A stretch of 64,000 bases of DNA from a virus. The DNA is taken from positions 1 through 64,000 of the IMG/VR virus record IMGVR_UViG_3300025128_008691; one strand, given 5' to 3'. Made by a program: the position numbers and the translations under genes. The notes under the pieces are model-generated. The model had not been told where the DNA came from. It did no database searches and was given only the letters and a program-made list of their open reading frames with translations. This document shows, in pieces, positions 1-5,568 of this stretch; the first letter of the stretch is position 1; each line of letters starts with the position of its first letter.

Positions 1-219
1 TGAGAAGCAACGAAACTCTGTTTTCTTACCATCTTTAATTTTACGTTTACCATTAGGCTGAACTACTGCCTTAGATAAACATTTTTCAGCATATGGGCAC
101 GAGTAGCCACTGAGTAAATCTAACGAATAAATTTTACGCTTGTCTGTCAAGTAGTCTGCTAACTCTGAATCGTTTTTGAGTGCTTGCGTTTTGGCATTAG
201 CTTTGCTGAATTTTAGCAT
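1..219 (-). CDS. GP88-like phage protein, N-terminal part (runs off left edge)
   Basis: The frame is open from an ATG at 219 to the first base of the window, giving 73 residues; the C-terminus lies outside. The segment has a run typical of the mycobacteriophage gene-product-88 family: a start of the type LKFSxANAK, then RKIYSLDLLSGYSCP, a Cys pair around residues 47-54 (SCPYAEKC), then RKIKDGKKTEFRCFS. I recognise the family from these motifs; its biochemical function is not established to my knowledge. It has its own consensus promoter 36 nt upstream (255-283). The Cys pair and the later FRCFS may bind metal (inference). Confidence 0.75.
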   Translation of the reverse strand, partial: MLKFSKANAKTQALKNDSELADYLTDKRKIYSLDLLSGYSCPYAEKCLSKAVVQPNGKRKIKDGKKTEFRCFS

Positions 220-254
220 TGTGTTTCTCCCTTTTGCGTTTTGGTTATACTACC

Positions 255-283
255 AGTATACTATATATATCGTCCATTTGCAA
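255..283 (-). promoter_or_regulatory. Sigma-70-type promoter for the GP88-like gene
   Basis: On the minus strand, TTGCAA (278-283) and TATACT (255-260) are separated by exactly 17 nt. The spacer contains ACGATATATATA, a variant of the word shared by other promoters in this region. It lies 36 nt upstream of the ATG at 219. Confidence 0.75.
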
Positions 284-329
284 ACTAAAACTATATCAAA
301 ACCATTTGTTTTTTCGGAATAGGCAATCT

Positions 330-394
330 TTTTTTCTTAATGAGACTGGGTCTCAATAAGCGGGCCGGGCCGGCCCCAACTGTCATTTTGGCAG
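330..394 (-). repeat. Composite hairpin element, copy 1 of 6
   Basis: Three stacked inverted repeats form the element. Reading leftward they are a CTGCCAAAATGACAG hairpin (380-394), a GC-rich GGGGCCGGCCC palindrome (361-377), and TGAGAC/GTCTCA with a 3-nt loop (341-355), ending in an A-rich run AAGAAAAAAA. It sits between two minus-strand transcription units, just before the promoter of the next unit. It lacks the T-tract of an intrinsic terminator in the leftward direction, so its role is open: termination by another route, RNA processing, or a protein site. Five further copies lie at about 1821, 3728, 5441, 6091 and 7795. Confidence 0.8.
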
Positions 395-402
395 ACAAAA
401 AT

Positions 403-466
403 AGAGTAGGGGTTAAGCCGTCACCCTTTTCACCCTTCATCAAGGAGGCTTTAATTGGGCTACTCT
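403..466 (-). terminator. Stem-loop with T-tract between genes
   Basis: On the minus strand AGAGTAG (460-466) pairs with CTACTCT (403-409), with an inner AGCC/GGCT helix (447-450 with 416-419), followed by ATTTTTGTC. This is the shape of an intrinsic terminator, though with a long internal loop. It lies downstream of a stronger terminator at 487-526, so it may instead be the body of a small RNA. I see no gene in 220-538. Confidence 0.4.
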
Positions 467-486
467 GTTTTATCTTTGTATTAAAA

Positions 487-526
487 ATTACCGCCCACGC
501 ATTCTCATGACTTACAGGGCGGCAAT
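487..526 (-). terminator. Intrinsic terminator after the 61-residue gene
   Basis: On the minus strand the stem ATTGCCGCCC / GGGCGGTAAT (10 pairs including one G-U, 21-nt loop) is followed by TTTTTAAT. It begins 13 nt after the stop codon of the gene ending at 539. Confidence 0.75.
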
Positions 527-538
527 CCCATCCTAAGA

Positions 539-724
539 CTAGATGTCCAACAGTGTGTTGTACTTAGCCTTAGCCACTCGCTTGATGTAGCGAGGTTGAC
601 CAGTGTGCAGAACTCTGCCACTTCGAGCATCAGTAATCTGTGCCCATTGGTCACGGCTACGGTTGGTGGTATTTACTTTGCCTTTGATTTCCACGGCAAA
701 AAGGTTTCCTTTAACAGCTTTCAT
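539..724 (-). CDS. Small basic protein, 61 aa, unknown function
   Basis: I do not recognise a family. The start is placed at the ATG at 724 (protein begins MKAVKGNLFAVEIKG) because AGGAGA lies 8 nt upstream; an in-frame upstream start at 790 has no comparable ribosome site. The protein is basic, with a central segment of the form RDQWAQITDARSGRVLHTGQ and a Lys/Arg-rich C-terminus, which would suit nucleic-acid binding (inference). It is the last gene of a unit that starts with the 87-residue gene at 805-1068, and it is followed by an intrinsic terminator. Confidence 0.7.
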   Translation of the reverse strand: MKAVKGNLFAVEIKGKVNTTNRSRDQWAQITDARSGRVLHTGQPRYIKRVAKAKYNTLLDI

Positions 725-804
725 AATAACTTCTCCTAGTCTTAGAAAAAAATAGTAAACTTTGTAAAATGGCGTTTTATAGTCCGCCACGACTCACGAA
801 AGGG

Positions 805-1068
805 TTACTCTTCTGTAGCTTCGGCTATGGCTTCCTGAGCTTTCTTGGCTTGAAAAGCATCGTAGTTTTCAAGATCCTGTTGCAACTCATTAAGGATAGA
901 ACGAGCTGTTTCGATTGGCACATTGATATTTACCTTGAACTCTGCGCCATCACTCTGATAATCGTGAAACTTGATTTCAGTCTCACCAGAATAATTTGAA
1001 ACATAAGTATTAGTGTATACTTCGTTTCCGAAACTTAAGGCTAATGCCTCTGTCTTTTGAATCTTCAT
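805..1068 (-). CDS. Small acidic protein, 87 aa, unknown function
   Basis: No family recognised. An AGGGAGA ribosome site sits just upstream of the ATG at 1068, and a perfect TTGACA-N17-TATAAT promoter (1107-1135) lies some 40 nt further up. The N-terminal half looks beta-rich (ALSFGNEVYTNTYVSNYSG). The C-terminal half is helical and ends in an Ala/Glu-rich run (QAKKAQEAIAEATEE). It is the first gene of a two-gene unit with the 61-residue gene. Confidence 0.75.
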   Translation of the reverse strand: MKIQKTEALALSFGNEVYTNTYVSNYSGETEIKFHDYQSDGAEFKVNINVPIETARSILNELQQDLENYDAFQAKKAQEAIAEATEE

Positions 1069-1106
1069 TCGATTCTCCCTAAAAAAACTAACTGTTGAAC
1101 TCTTTC

Positions 1107-1135
1107 ATTATATAATATATATCGGCATTTGTCAA
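1107..1135 (-). promoter_or_regulatory. Consensus sigma-70 promoter with GCCGATATATA spacer
   Basis: On the minus strand, TTGACA (1130-1135) and TATAAT (1107-1112) are 17 nt apart with the spacer AATGCCGATATATATTA. The -35 overlaps the 3' end of the upstream gene (stop at 1132), so the two units are packed with no spare bases. Confidence 0.85.
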
Positions 1136-1533
1136 GCAGGAACTTTAACTTTTTCCTGAAAATATTCCCGAGTAAATATCGCTTCTATGTTTCTCCACCC
1201 ATCTCCACATGTAAGGTGGGCATACTCTGACCATTCCTGAGCTTCATGATCCTGAGTATCTACGAATGAATCGTATTTGTATGGGTTGTATGTAACATCA
1301 AAACTAACTGCCGGAACTGGAACACGGTCAACATAGTAGCCCGACAATCCAGCGTGGACATTCTTCTTCTTCTCTTTTAGTACCTTAGCTCTACCTGCCG
1401 GCTGAACCATGTACCTAACATCCTTTAAGCAAACCTGATTTGTATGCTCTACAACTCGCGTACCTTGTCTAACACTGAAACACTTGCGATGCAGATTGAA
1501 GTAAACATATACTCTTTTGTTTCTATCTATCAT
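1132..1533 (-). CDS. Conserved-looking phage protein, 133 aa, unknown function
   Basis: No family assigned. AGGGAGA precedes the ATG at 1533, and a TTGACA-N17-TATACT promoter (1558-1586) lies 25 nt upstream. The sequence begins MIDRNKRVYVYFNLHRKCFSVR and has an aromatic-rich middle and a C-terminus containing GDGWRNIEAIFTREYFQ. It looks like a compact globular, mildly basic protein without membrane segments. It is the only gene of its transcription unit; the next promoter lies inside its last codons. Confidence 0.75.
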   Translation of the reverse strand: MIDRNKRVYVYFNLHRKCFSVRQGTRVVEHTNQVCLKDVRYMVQPAGRAKVLKEKKKNVHAGLSGYYVDRVPVPAVSFDVTYNPYKYDSFVDTQDHEAQEWSEYAHLTCGDGWRNIEAIFTREYFQEKVKVPA

Positions 1534-1557
1534 TTTGTCTCCCTTTCTTTCTCTTTC

Positions 1558-1586
1558 AGTATACCATATATATCGGCTATTGTCAA
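1558..1586 (-). promoter_or_regulatory. Consensus promoter for the 133-aa gene
   Basis: On the minus strand, TTGACA (1581-1586), 17 nt, TATACT (1558-1563); the spacer ATAGCCGATATATATGG contains the shared GCCGATATATA word. Confidence 0.85.
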
Positions 1587-1620
1587 GGGGGAACTTTAGG
1601 ATTTTTCGGAAAACTCTAGT

Positions 1621-1759
1621 GAAAAACTGTCGTGGTAAACTCGCGTGCTAAACAGTATGTAAAACAGTCAAGCAAGCTATCTTGGGCAAGACAGAGGACA
1701 CGACTTACTGCGTGACTGACGGTTTCCCTGCTTGGCTAACTGCGTGCCGCCTGTCTTAC
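1621..1759 (-). ncRNA. Candidate structured non-coding RNA from an orphan promoter
   Basis: A near-perfect promoter (1766-1794) fires leftward into about 140 nt with no start codon plus ribosome site and no usable open frame. The RNA could fold: GTAAGACAG (1759-1751) pairs with CTGTCTTGC (1694-1686), closing a domain with a GGCACG/CGTGTCC helix (1748-1743 with 1702-1696) and a GG-GAAA-CC tip. Near its end, ACTGT/ACAGT (1656-1652 with 1630-1626) is followed by TTTT, which would act as a terminator. Pairings were made by eye. Function unknown; an antisense or protein-binding early RNA is possible (inference). Confidence 0.5.
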
Positions 1760-1765
1760 AATTTC

Positions 1766-1794
1766 ATTATATTATATACATCGGCATATTGCAA
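1766..1794 (-). promoter_or_regulatory. Orphan promoter upstream of structured RNA
   Basis: On the minus strand, TTGCAA (1789-1794), 17-nt spacer TATGCCGATGTATATAA, TATAAT (1766-1771). No gene begins within 230 nt downstream; the next start codon on this strand is 1533, which has its own promoter. Confidence 0.75.
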
Positions 1795-1820
1795 ATAGAA
1801 TCTTTAATCAATCTTTAGAT

Positions 1821-1884
1821 TTTTTCCTAATGAGATAGAGTCTCAATAAGGACTTTGGGCGGGCCCCAGCTGCCATTTTGGCAG
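1821..1884 (-). repeat. Composite hairpin element, copy 2 of 6
   Basis: Same three-part architecture as copy 1: CTGCCAAAATGGCAG (perfect hairpin, 1870-1884), GGGGCCCGCCC, then TTGAGACTCTATCTCA and an A-rich run. It lies between the gene ending at 1955 and the orphan promoter. Confidence 0.8.
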
Positions 1885-1887
1885 TCT

Positions 1888-1950
1888 CGTTGTTATCCCT
1901 ACCGGCTAGTCGCAAGTTCAAAAACCAACCGGCAGGGACACCGCACAACG
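1888..1950 (-). other. Long inverted repeat just after the stop codon of the 59-aa gene
   Basis: On the minus strand TCCCTGCCGGTT (1938-1927) pairs with AGCCGGTAGGGA (1907-1896), with an outer CGTTGT/ACAACG helix (1950-1945 with 1893-1888). There is no T-tract, so it is not a classic terminator. A related CTGCCGGTT...AGCCGGT hairpin at 6185-6222 does have one. Likely an RNA 3'-end structure working with the adjacent composite element. Confidence 0.55.
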
Positions 1951-1954
1951 AAGT

Positions 1955-2134
1955 CTATACTTTTAACGATCCAGACTTGACCATCACCAGAACATCGGCT
2001 AGGCTTGGGTTTAGGGTTTCCCCTTTAGCGTTCTCAATGAGAACTCGGTCATTCTGAATCGCTTTGACCGTGCCAGCGATACCCGTGAGGGTGAACTCAA
2101 CCGGCGTACCGGCCTTTAGAATTGCAGTAACCAT
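1955..2134 (-). CDS. Small protein, 59 aa, unknown function
   Basis: ATG at 2134 with AAGGAG upstream; the start directly abuts the TAA of the preceding gene (2137-2135), indicating translational coupling. The product begins MVTAILKAGTPVEFTLTG and has alternating hydrophobic residues and glycines compatible with a small beta-barrel (for example SH3- or KOW-like: 'GTPVEFTLTGIAGTVK' then 'DRVLIENAKGE'). That is only a resemblance. It is the last gene of the four-gene unit 1955-2997. Confidence 0.75.
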   Translation of the reverse strand: MVTAILKAGTPVEFTLTGIAGTVKAIQNDRVLIENAKGETLNPSLADVLVMVKSGSLKV

Positions 2135-2296
2135 TTATTGGTACTCCTTCATAGTTGCCCGAGATTGTGCGGATCGAGTGCGTTGACGTTTCGGGCGATT
2201 GTCCCACGCTCCCGTACCAGTGAAGTGCTGGCGATGACCTGTTGACACTTTAATGTCTTCGGCCTTAATAATTAATTTCTTTGTTTTTTTACGCAT
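2135..2296 (-). CDS. Small basic protein, 53 aa, conserved phage type
   Basis: ATG at 2296 with GAGGAG 8 nt upstream, inside the 3' end of the preceding gene (8-nt overlap). The protein starts MRKKTKKLIIKAEDIKVSTG and then has a His/Trp/Arg segment HRQHFTGTGAWDNRPKRQRT. I have the impression that this HxxHFTGTGxWDNRPKRxRT core recurs in small phage proteins, but I know no function. Strong positive charge suggests nucleic-acid contact (inference). Confidence 0.75.
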   Translation of the reverse strand: MRKKTKKLIIKAEDIKVSTGHRQHFTGTGAWDNRPKRQRTRSAQSRATMKEYQ

Positions 2297-2570
2297 CGAA
2301 TAACTCCTCTAGCTCTTTGGCTTCGACTTCTGCGTTTGCCATTTCATAAGTCATGAACATAGCGGAACTGATTGCGGTCGATGCCATTATTAGATTTTCC
2401 ATGTCGTCACCATCGGTTACCAACTGGGCAAGGTTGACAGCTAGCGTCGAAAGTGGTTCGGCTACGCTCTTGTGTTCCTCTAGGAATCTACCGCAGTATT
2501 CCATGGGGTCTGATTGCATTGCCTTCTCTACTACTGCCAACAATGTTTCTTCTTTAATCTCTATAGACAT
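2289..2570 (-). CDS. Helical protein, 93 aa, unknown function
   Basis: The start is placed at the ATG at 2570 (MSIEIKEETLLAVVEKAMQ), which has GAAGGAG 8 nt upstream; a longer frame from 2660 would overlap the neighbouring gene and lacks a ribosome site. The protein is acidic, almost entirely helical, and includes a moderately hydrophobic stretch IMASTAISSAMFMTYEMA that is probably a buried helix rather than a membrane anchor. It is third in the unit after the 120-residue gene and overlaps the 53-residue gene by 8 nt. Confidence 0.7.
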   Translation of the reverse strand: MSIEIKEETLLAVVEKAMQSDPMEYCGRFLEEHKSVAEPLSTLAVNLAQLVTDGDDMENLIMASTAISSAMFMTYEMANAEVEAKELEELFDA

Positions 2571-2634
2571 CTTTAAACTCCTTCGCTGGGGTAAAACATT
2601 AAACTTAGTGTGCAAATTATAATTATCTTTACAA

Positions 2635-2997
2635 TCATTCTTCAGGCTCCAAGTCAACATTCATAGCCGAGCAAAACGCCATAAGGTTTTTATGTAGCTT
2701 GTACTCGTTAACATCGTATTCAATTTCACGGCCAGCCTCAACGTCTGCCTGATATTTATTTAGTACGTCGATTCTTTCCTGATTGCCGTATTTAATCTGA
2801 CCATTGGATATGACAACGTGTGCCTGTCTTGGGTCAACTTCCTGCTCCGGCTGAAGCTGTTTGTGAAGTCGTTTCAACGTCTTGCCGCCTTCGCGATTGT
2901 CTTGGAATTCCTCGGGTAGGGACTCATTAGGAACCCATAGGCACTCAAGGATAGCGGCATCTAGTTCAGCGAGCATTTTTTTAGTTGTTTCGTTCAT
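2635..2997 (-). CDS. Acidic protein, 120 aa, unknown function
   Basis: ATG at 2997 preceded by AAGGAAAAG; promoter TTGCAA-N17-TAAAAT at 3031-3059. It is first gene of a four-gene unit (2997 to 1955). Helical N-terminus (MNETTKKMLAELDAAILECLW), a central QAHVVISNGQIKYG beta segment, then a charged helical C-terminus. No family recognised. Confidence 0.7.
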   Translation of the reverse strand: MNETTKKMLAELDAAILECLWVPNESLPEEFQDNREGGKTLKRLHKQLQPEQEVDPRQAHVVISNGQIKYGNQERIDVLNKYQADVEAGREIEYDVNEYKLHKNLMAFCSAMNVDLEPEE

Positions 2998-3030
2998 AAC
3001 TTTTCCTTTGTTGTTGTTTTGTATACTACG

Positions 3031-3059
3031 ATTTTACCATAGCGGGAATCAATTTGCAA
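3031..3059 (-). promoter_or_regulatory. Promoter for the 2997-1955 unit
   Basis: On the minus strand, TTGCAA (3054-3059), 17 nt, TAAAAT (3031-3036). The spacer lacks the GCCGATATATA word, so this is a weaker, plain version. Confidence 0.65.
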
Positions 3060-3072
3060 GCCCAAAAAACTA

Positions 3073-3384
3073 TTATTTTTGGATTACTTTTACAGGCCAG
3101 TTTTTTCCACTGTAGTCCATGTAATTATCACCGTCACTGTAGACAGTAACACCACCACCATAACCGTATGATTTAGGCTGATCCTGTGCGTCGTCATCCT
3201 GAACAGGATACCAACGATCACCACAGCAATCACAGTCAACGCCATCGGCTACGCCGTTGAAGTAGACACCGTGATCCTGTGCAACACGGTTGGCATCTAT
3301 GGCATTATCTGCCTGAACAAATACCAACGGAGTCCCGACGAAGTGACCGAACGAATTGTTCTGTCTGAATTTGAAGTAGCTCAT
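3073..3384 (-). CDS. Phage protein with CDCCGDRW motif, 103 aa
   Basis: The protein opens MSYFKFRQNNSFGHFVGTP and contains DANRVAQDHGVYFNGVADG followed by DCDCCGDRW (about residues 53-61). This 'YFNGV...DCxCCGDRW' signature is one I associate with a small protein family found in many phages; I know no demonstrated role. The adjacent cysteines could bind zinc. ATG at 3384 with a GAAAGGAAAT ribosome site and a perfect TTGACA-N17-TATAAT promoter at 3413-3441. Single-gene unit. Confidence 0.8.
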   Translation of the reverse strand: MSYFKFRQNNSFGHFVGTPLVFVQADNAIDANRVAQDHGVYFNGVADGVDCDCCGDRWYPVQDDDAQDQPKSYGYGGGVTVYSDGDNYMDYSGKNWPVKVIQK

Positions 3385-3412
3385 CTTATTTCCTTTCGTT
3401 TAAGATAACCCT

Positions 3413-3441
3413 ATTATACCATAAAGTTAGCCGTTTGTCAA
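3413..3441 (-). promoter_or_regulatory. Consensus promoter for the CDCCGDRW gene
   Basis: On the minus strand, TTGACA (3436-3441), 17 nt, TATAAT (3413-3418): exact consensus at both hexamers. Confidence 0.85.
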
Positions 3442-3459
3442 TAGCAGTCTGAATTATTT

Positions 3460-3624
3460 TCAGGAAAAGTCTAAGGTTTCTTTTCCCTGTCTTACTGCTA
3501 TCCACCCCATGAACCAATAGTTATTTTCTTCCGGTTCAAAATCTCGGTCGTATGGATTACTACCTGCCGGTAGTCCGTTGTATCCTGCCGTCTTGCCTGA
3601 TTCATAAATTTCTTCGTAGCTCAT
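3460..3624 (-). CDS. Rmf/CrpP-like small protein, 54 aa
   Basis: The protein begins MSYEEIYESGKTAGYNGLPAG and continues NPYD...YWFMGW. The pattern G-x3-G-x-N-G-x-P-x4-NPY...W-x2-GW matches the fold family of ribosome modulation factor and the CrpP/Rmf-like proteins common in phages. RMF binds the 30S subunit to dimerise ribosomes; whether this protein does is unknown. Start at 3624 is chosen for its GAAAGG ribosome site; an upstream in-frame start at 3693 lacks one. It has its own promoter at 3654-3682. Confidence 0.7.
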   Translation of the reverse strand: MSYEEIYESGKTAGYNGLPAGSNPYDRDFEPEENNYWFMGWIAVRQGKETLDFS

Positions 3625-3653
3625 ATTGTTACCTTTCTCTTGAGTACCCCTCC

Positions 3654-3682
3654 AGTATAATATATATCGGCATATATTGCAA
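3654..3682 (-). promoter_or_regulatory. Promoter for the Rmf-like gene
   Basis: On the minus strand, TTGCAA (3677-3682), 17-nt spacer TATATGCCGATATATAT, TATACT (3654-3659); contains the shared GCCGATATATA word. Confidence 0.8.
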
Positions 3683-3727
3683 AAGAAATCCACCCAATCC
3701 AGTCATTTTCAGGGAAAAAGATAGAAG

Positions 3728-3791
3728 TTTTTTCTTATTGAGATTCAGTCTCAACAAGCCGCTGGGGCCGGCCCAACTGCCATTTTGACAG
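3728..3791 (-). repeat. Composite hairpin element, copy 3 of 6
   Basis: Begins on the base after the stop codon of the gene ending at 3792: CTGTCAAAATGGCAG, GGGCCGGCCCC, TTGAGACTGAATCTCAA, then AAGAAAAAACTT. Immediate contact with the stop codon argues for a role at the 3' end of the upstream transcript. Confidence 0.8.
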
Positions 3792-4022
3792 TCATTCCTC
3801 AAACCCCAAATCTTCCCAATCAACTTCAACCAGCATACCATCACGCACGCCAAAATCCTTAGACGCTTCTGACGGGTTAACCACCCTGCAGAGTAACGGA
3901 CCGCTACCCGAACGCGGATGGCTGTCAATCTTTACTGTCTGCCCTTCCTCAAGCAGCGCAAACTTTTTTGTTCCGTGCTCGTCATAGAAACGGCGCTCTT
4001 TAATTATTCTTAAATCACTCAT
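3792..4022 (-). CDS. Small protein, 76 aa, unknown function
   Basis: Start at 4022 (MSDLRIIKERRFYDEHG) with GAAAGGAAA upstream. The sequence alternates short hydrophobic strands with loops: KFALLEEGQTVKIDSHPRSG, LLCRVVNPSEAS, GMLVEVDWEDLGFEE. This suggests a small beta-barrel, but no family is recognised. It is the last gene of a five-gene unit (4840 to 3792) whose genes abut or overlap. Confidence 0.7.
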   Translation of the reverse strand: MSDLRIIKERRFYDEHGTKKFALLEEGQTVKIDSHPRSGSGPLLCRVVNPSEASKDFGVRDGMLVEVDWEDLGFEE

Positions 4023-4024
4023 TC

Positions 4025-4180
4025 TCAATTTCCTTTCAGTGATTCGCACCACTTGCTAAATACTTCACGAGCTTCTGCCCTATCTAGGCCAAACTCATAT
4101 TCTAGTTCTCTCGGCGCTCCCATCATATTAATGGTGCCACCGTCTCGTAAATCAGTTAGGTATTCAAAATATTCTTGCAT
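4025..4180 (-). CDS. Small acidic protein, 51 aa, common in phages
   Basis: Start ATG at 4180 with GGAGA upstream. The sequence MQEYFEYLTDLRDGGTINMM...LEYEFGLDRAEAREVFSKW has the spacing of a small helical protein often seen in phage early regions (Y-x-L-x2-LR-x-G-x-IN-M-x-G). No function known to me. Confidence 0.7.
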   Translation of the reverse strand: MQEYFEYLTDLRDGGTINMMGAPRELEYEFGLDRAEAREVFSKWCESLKGN

Positions 4181-4182
4181 GT

Positions 4183-4347
4183 CTATTCTCCTGTTACCTG
4201 ATACTTGTGTCCGTTTTCTAGTGTGATTGTTCCACCGAAGAACTCCCACATGATTTTTGTTTCCATCGCTTCACGATTTAATCTTTCTAGCTCCGGCAAA
4301 TCTTTTTGTACTTGCTCCGGTGTGCAATCGGTTTGTAAAATTCTCAT
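4183..4347 (-). CDS. Small protein, 54 aa, unknown function
   Basis: Begins MRILQTDCTPEQVQKDLPEL and ends LENGHKYQVTGE. The ATG at 4347 shares bases with the TAA of the preceding gene (TAATG), a coupling arrangement, with GAGGAG upstream inside that gene. Helical N-terminal half, beta-like C-terminal half. No family recognised. Confidence 0.7.
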   Translation of the reverse strand: MRILQTDCTPEQVQKDLPELERLNREAMETKIMWEFFGGTITLENGHKYQVTGE

Positions 4348-4601
4348 TAGAACTCCTCCTCTATCTCAACGGTCAACTCGTCATCGTATAGCGAACCACA
4401 AACGCCATTCTCCGACCACGATAAAGTAAACAACGTATTTCCGTCTGCGTCTTTTATGGTCAGGCCTCGCACAGAGTACCATATCGAACCATCTTCATCC
4501 GCACACATCCGAAGCGTTTCGTTTTTCATCTCGAACGATTCCGTTCCGTCTATGTCGAAAAGCTCTAAGCCGTCTTTGGCTCTTTCATCTGCAACTATCA
4601 T
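4347..4601 (-). CDS. Acidic protein, 84 aa, unknown function
   Basis: ATG at 4601 (MIVADERAKDGLELFDIDG) with GGAG 7 nt upstream; an in-frame GTG at 4607 is a less likely start. Strongly acidic beta-rich protein (ESFEMKNETLRMCADEDG, SIWYSVRGLTIKDADGN) ending EIEEEF. The charge and size would suit a DNA-mimic or inhibitor protein, but this is speculation. It overlaps its neighbours on both sides. Confidence 0.7.
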   Translation of the reverse strand: MIVADERAKDGLELFDIDGTESFEMKNETLRMCADEDGSIWYSVRGLTIKDADGNTLFTLSWSENGVCGSLYDDELTVEIEEEF

Positions 4602-4603
4602 AT

Positions 4604-4840
4604 TCACTCTCCTACTGCTAATTTACGTAATGCTTCGAAACTTTCTGCGCCGACAAGTTGTTTCCACTTCTTTATGACATAGTCATATTCACCCTGACAT
4701 TCAACGCTACCCATAGCTGAGCCGGTTGAACCTACCCAGCTAGTGATTGCCCACTTGCCTAGTCGGTTGCATCGCACTAGGTGACGCTTGCCGGTTGGAG
4801 TTTCTTTCGTTCGTCTGATTTCATATGCTGTATAAGCCAT
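4604..4840 (-). CDS. Small protein, 78 aa, unknown function
   Basis: First gene of the 4840-3792 unit, with GAAAGGAAAT upstream of the ATG and a promoter at 4867-4895. Basic N-terminus (MAYTAYEIRRTKETPTGKRH), a central CNRLGKWAITSWVGSTG segment and a helical C-terminus. Its second half resembles that of the 73-residue gene at 4905-5126 (VRCNRLGKWAITS versus RYNRLVNWEVITA), so the two may be diverged paralogues. Confidence 0.7.
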   Translation of the reverse strand: MAYTAYEIRRTKETPTGKRHLVRCNRLGKWAITSWVGSTGSAMGSVECQGEYDYVIKKWKQLVGAESFEALRKLAVGE

Positions 4841-4866
4841 TTTATTTCCTTTCGTTCTATACTAAT

Positions 4867-4895
4867 ATTTTAACATACGCAATTTTATATTGCAA
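4867..4895 (-). promoter_or_regulatory. Promoter for the 4840-3792 unit
   Basis: On the minus strand, TTGCAA (4890-4895), 17 nt, TAAAAT (4867-4872). No GCCGATATATA word in the spacer. Confidence 0.65.
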
Positions 4896-4904
4896 GCATT
4901 ATTT

Positions 4905-5126
4905 CTATTCATTTTTAGTTCCAAATTTTGTAAAGTATGCCAGCTCAGCATCCAACTTTTCCTGTGGGATTTCTGTAGCTGTGATAACTTCCCAGTTAAC
5001 CAACCGATTGTATCGGAAGTATGTTTCGCCGTGTTCGTTGTGGAACAGGTCTTTAGCGTCAACATTCCGAAAGGTTCTTTCTTTTCGAGTGACTGGGACG
5101 ACGGCTAGAACGTTGAATTGTTTCAT
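4905..5126 (-). CDS. Small protein, 73 aa, unknown function
   Basis: MKQFNVLAVVPVTRKERTFR opens a short beta-strand plus charged segment, followed by RYNRLVNWEVITATEIP and a helical end. ATG at 5126 with AAGGAAAAA upstream. It is driven by the first of three promoters carrying the TGACACG-N3-GTCA dyad. Possible paralogue of the 78-residue protein at 4604-4840. Confidence 0.7.
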   Translation of the reverse strand: MKQFNVLAVVPVTRKERTFRNVDAKDLFHNEHGETYFRYNRLVNWEVITATEIPQEKLDAELAYFTKFGTKNE

Positions 5127-5151
5127 CTGTTTTTCCTTTTGTTAATCTCTT

Positions 5152-5193
5152 GTATATATATATTATCGTCTAAGCGTGTGACACGGTTGGTCA
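5152..5193 (-). promoter_or_regulatory. Dyad-class promoter 1
   Basis: On the minus strand TGACCAACCGTGTCA (5193-5179) is followed 17 nt later by GATAATATATATATACA. There is no -35 consensus at the right distance. The same arrangement recurs at 5366-5408 and 8023-8058, always directly upstream of a small gene. Likely an activator-dependent promoter or operator-controlled site (inference). Confidence 0.6.
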
Positions 5194-5207
5194 CTCGTGC
5201 CGGTTGA

Positions 5208-5354
5208 TTATTTATTTTTTGGCAATTTGAAGGTCTTTTTTTTCTTCTGTGTTTGCTTCAGCGTGCCGTGTGCTAGGCATCCGGTGAATATGTCCGCAAA
5301 GCGTTTTTTGCTCGCGTTGTGTTTTGCTATTGCTATTTGTCTGTTGTTCATCAT
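5208..5354 (-). CDS. Very basic 48-aa protein
   Basis: ATG at 5354 (a second ATG follows at once) with AAGGAG 8 nt upstream. The sequence starts MMNNRQIAIAKHNASKKRF and ends in a lysine run (TQKKKKTFKLPKNK). No family recognised; it looks like a nucleic-acid-binding peptide. Driven by dyad-class promoter 2. Too short for most gene finders but well supported by promoter and ribosome site. Confidence 0.65.
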   Translation of the reverse strand: MMNNRQIAIAKHNASKKRFADIFTGCLAHGTLKQTQKKKKTFKLPKNK

Positions 5355-5365
5355 TTCCTTAACTC

Positions 5366-5408
5366 CTTATATATATATTATCGCACATGGTCGTGACACG
5401 TTAGGTCA
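5366..5408 (-). promoter_or_regulatory. Dyad-class promoter 2
   Basis: TGACCTAACGTGTCA (5408-5394 on the minus strand), then 17 nt, then ATAATATATATATAAGG just upstream of the 48-residue gene. Confidence 0.6.
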
Positions 5409-5440
5409 CTCGCTCAACATTTTTTCAGAATAATATAATC

Positions 5441-5506
5441 TTTTTTAGCTTATTGAGATTCAGTCTCATTAACGATTTGGGCCCGCCCCAGCTGCCATTT
5501 TGGCAG
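5441..5506 (-). repeat. Composite hairpin element, copy 4 of 6
   Basis: CTGCCAAAATGGCAG (5492-5506), GGGGCGGGCCC, TAATGAGACTGAATCTCA, then TAAGCTAAAAAAG, in the same order and orientation as the other copies. It lies 62 nt after the stop of the gene ending at 5569. Confidence 0.8.
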
Positions 5507-5568
5507 GTTGCCTTTGGGATGCAGTAGCTCTTAACCCTAGCCTTTCGGCGCCAGTTCCCATACGGGCG

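Noticed and set aside
769-999. Plus-strand hydrophobic frame opposite the 87-aa gene
   Set aside because: Antisense to a well-supported gene with promoter and ribosome site; no ribosome site of its own.
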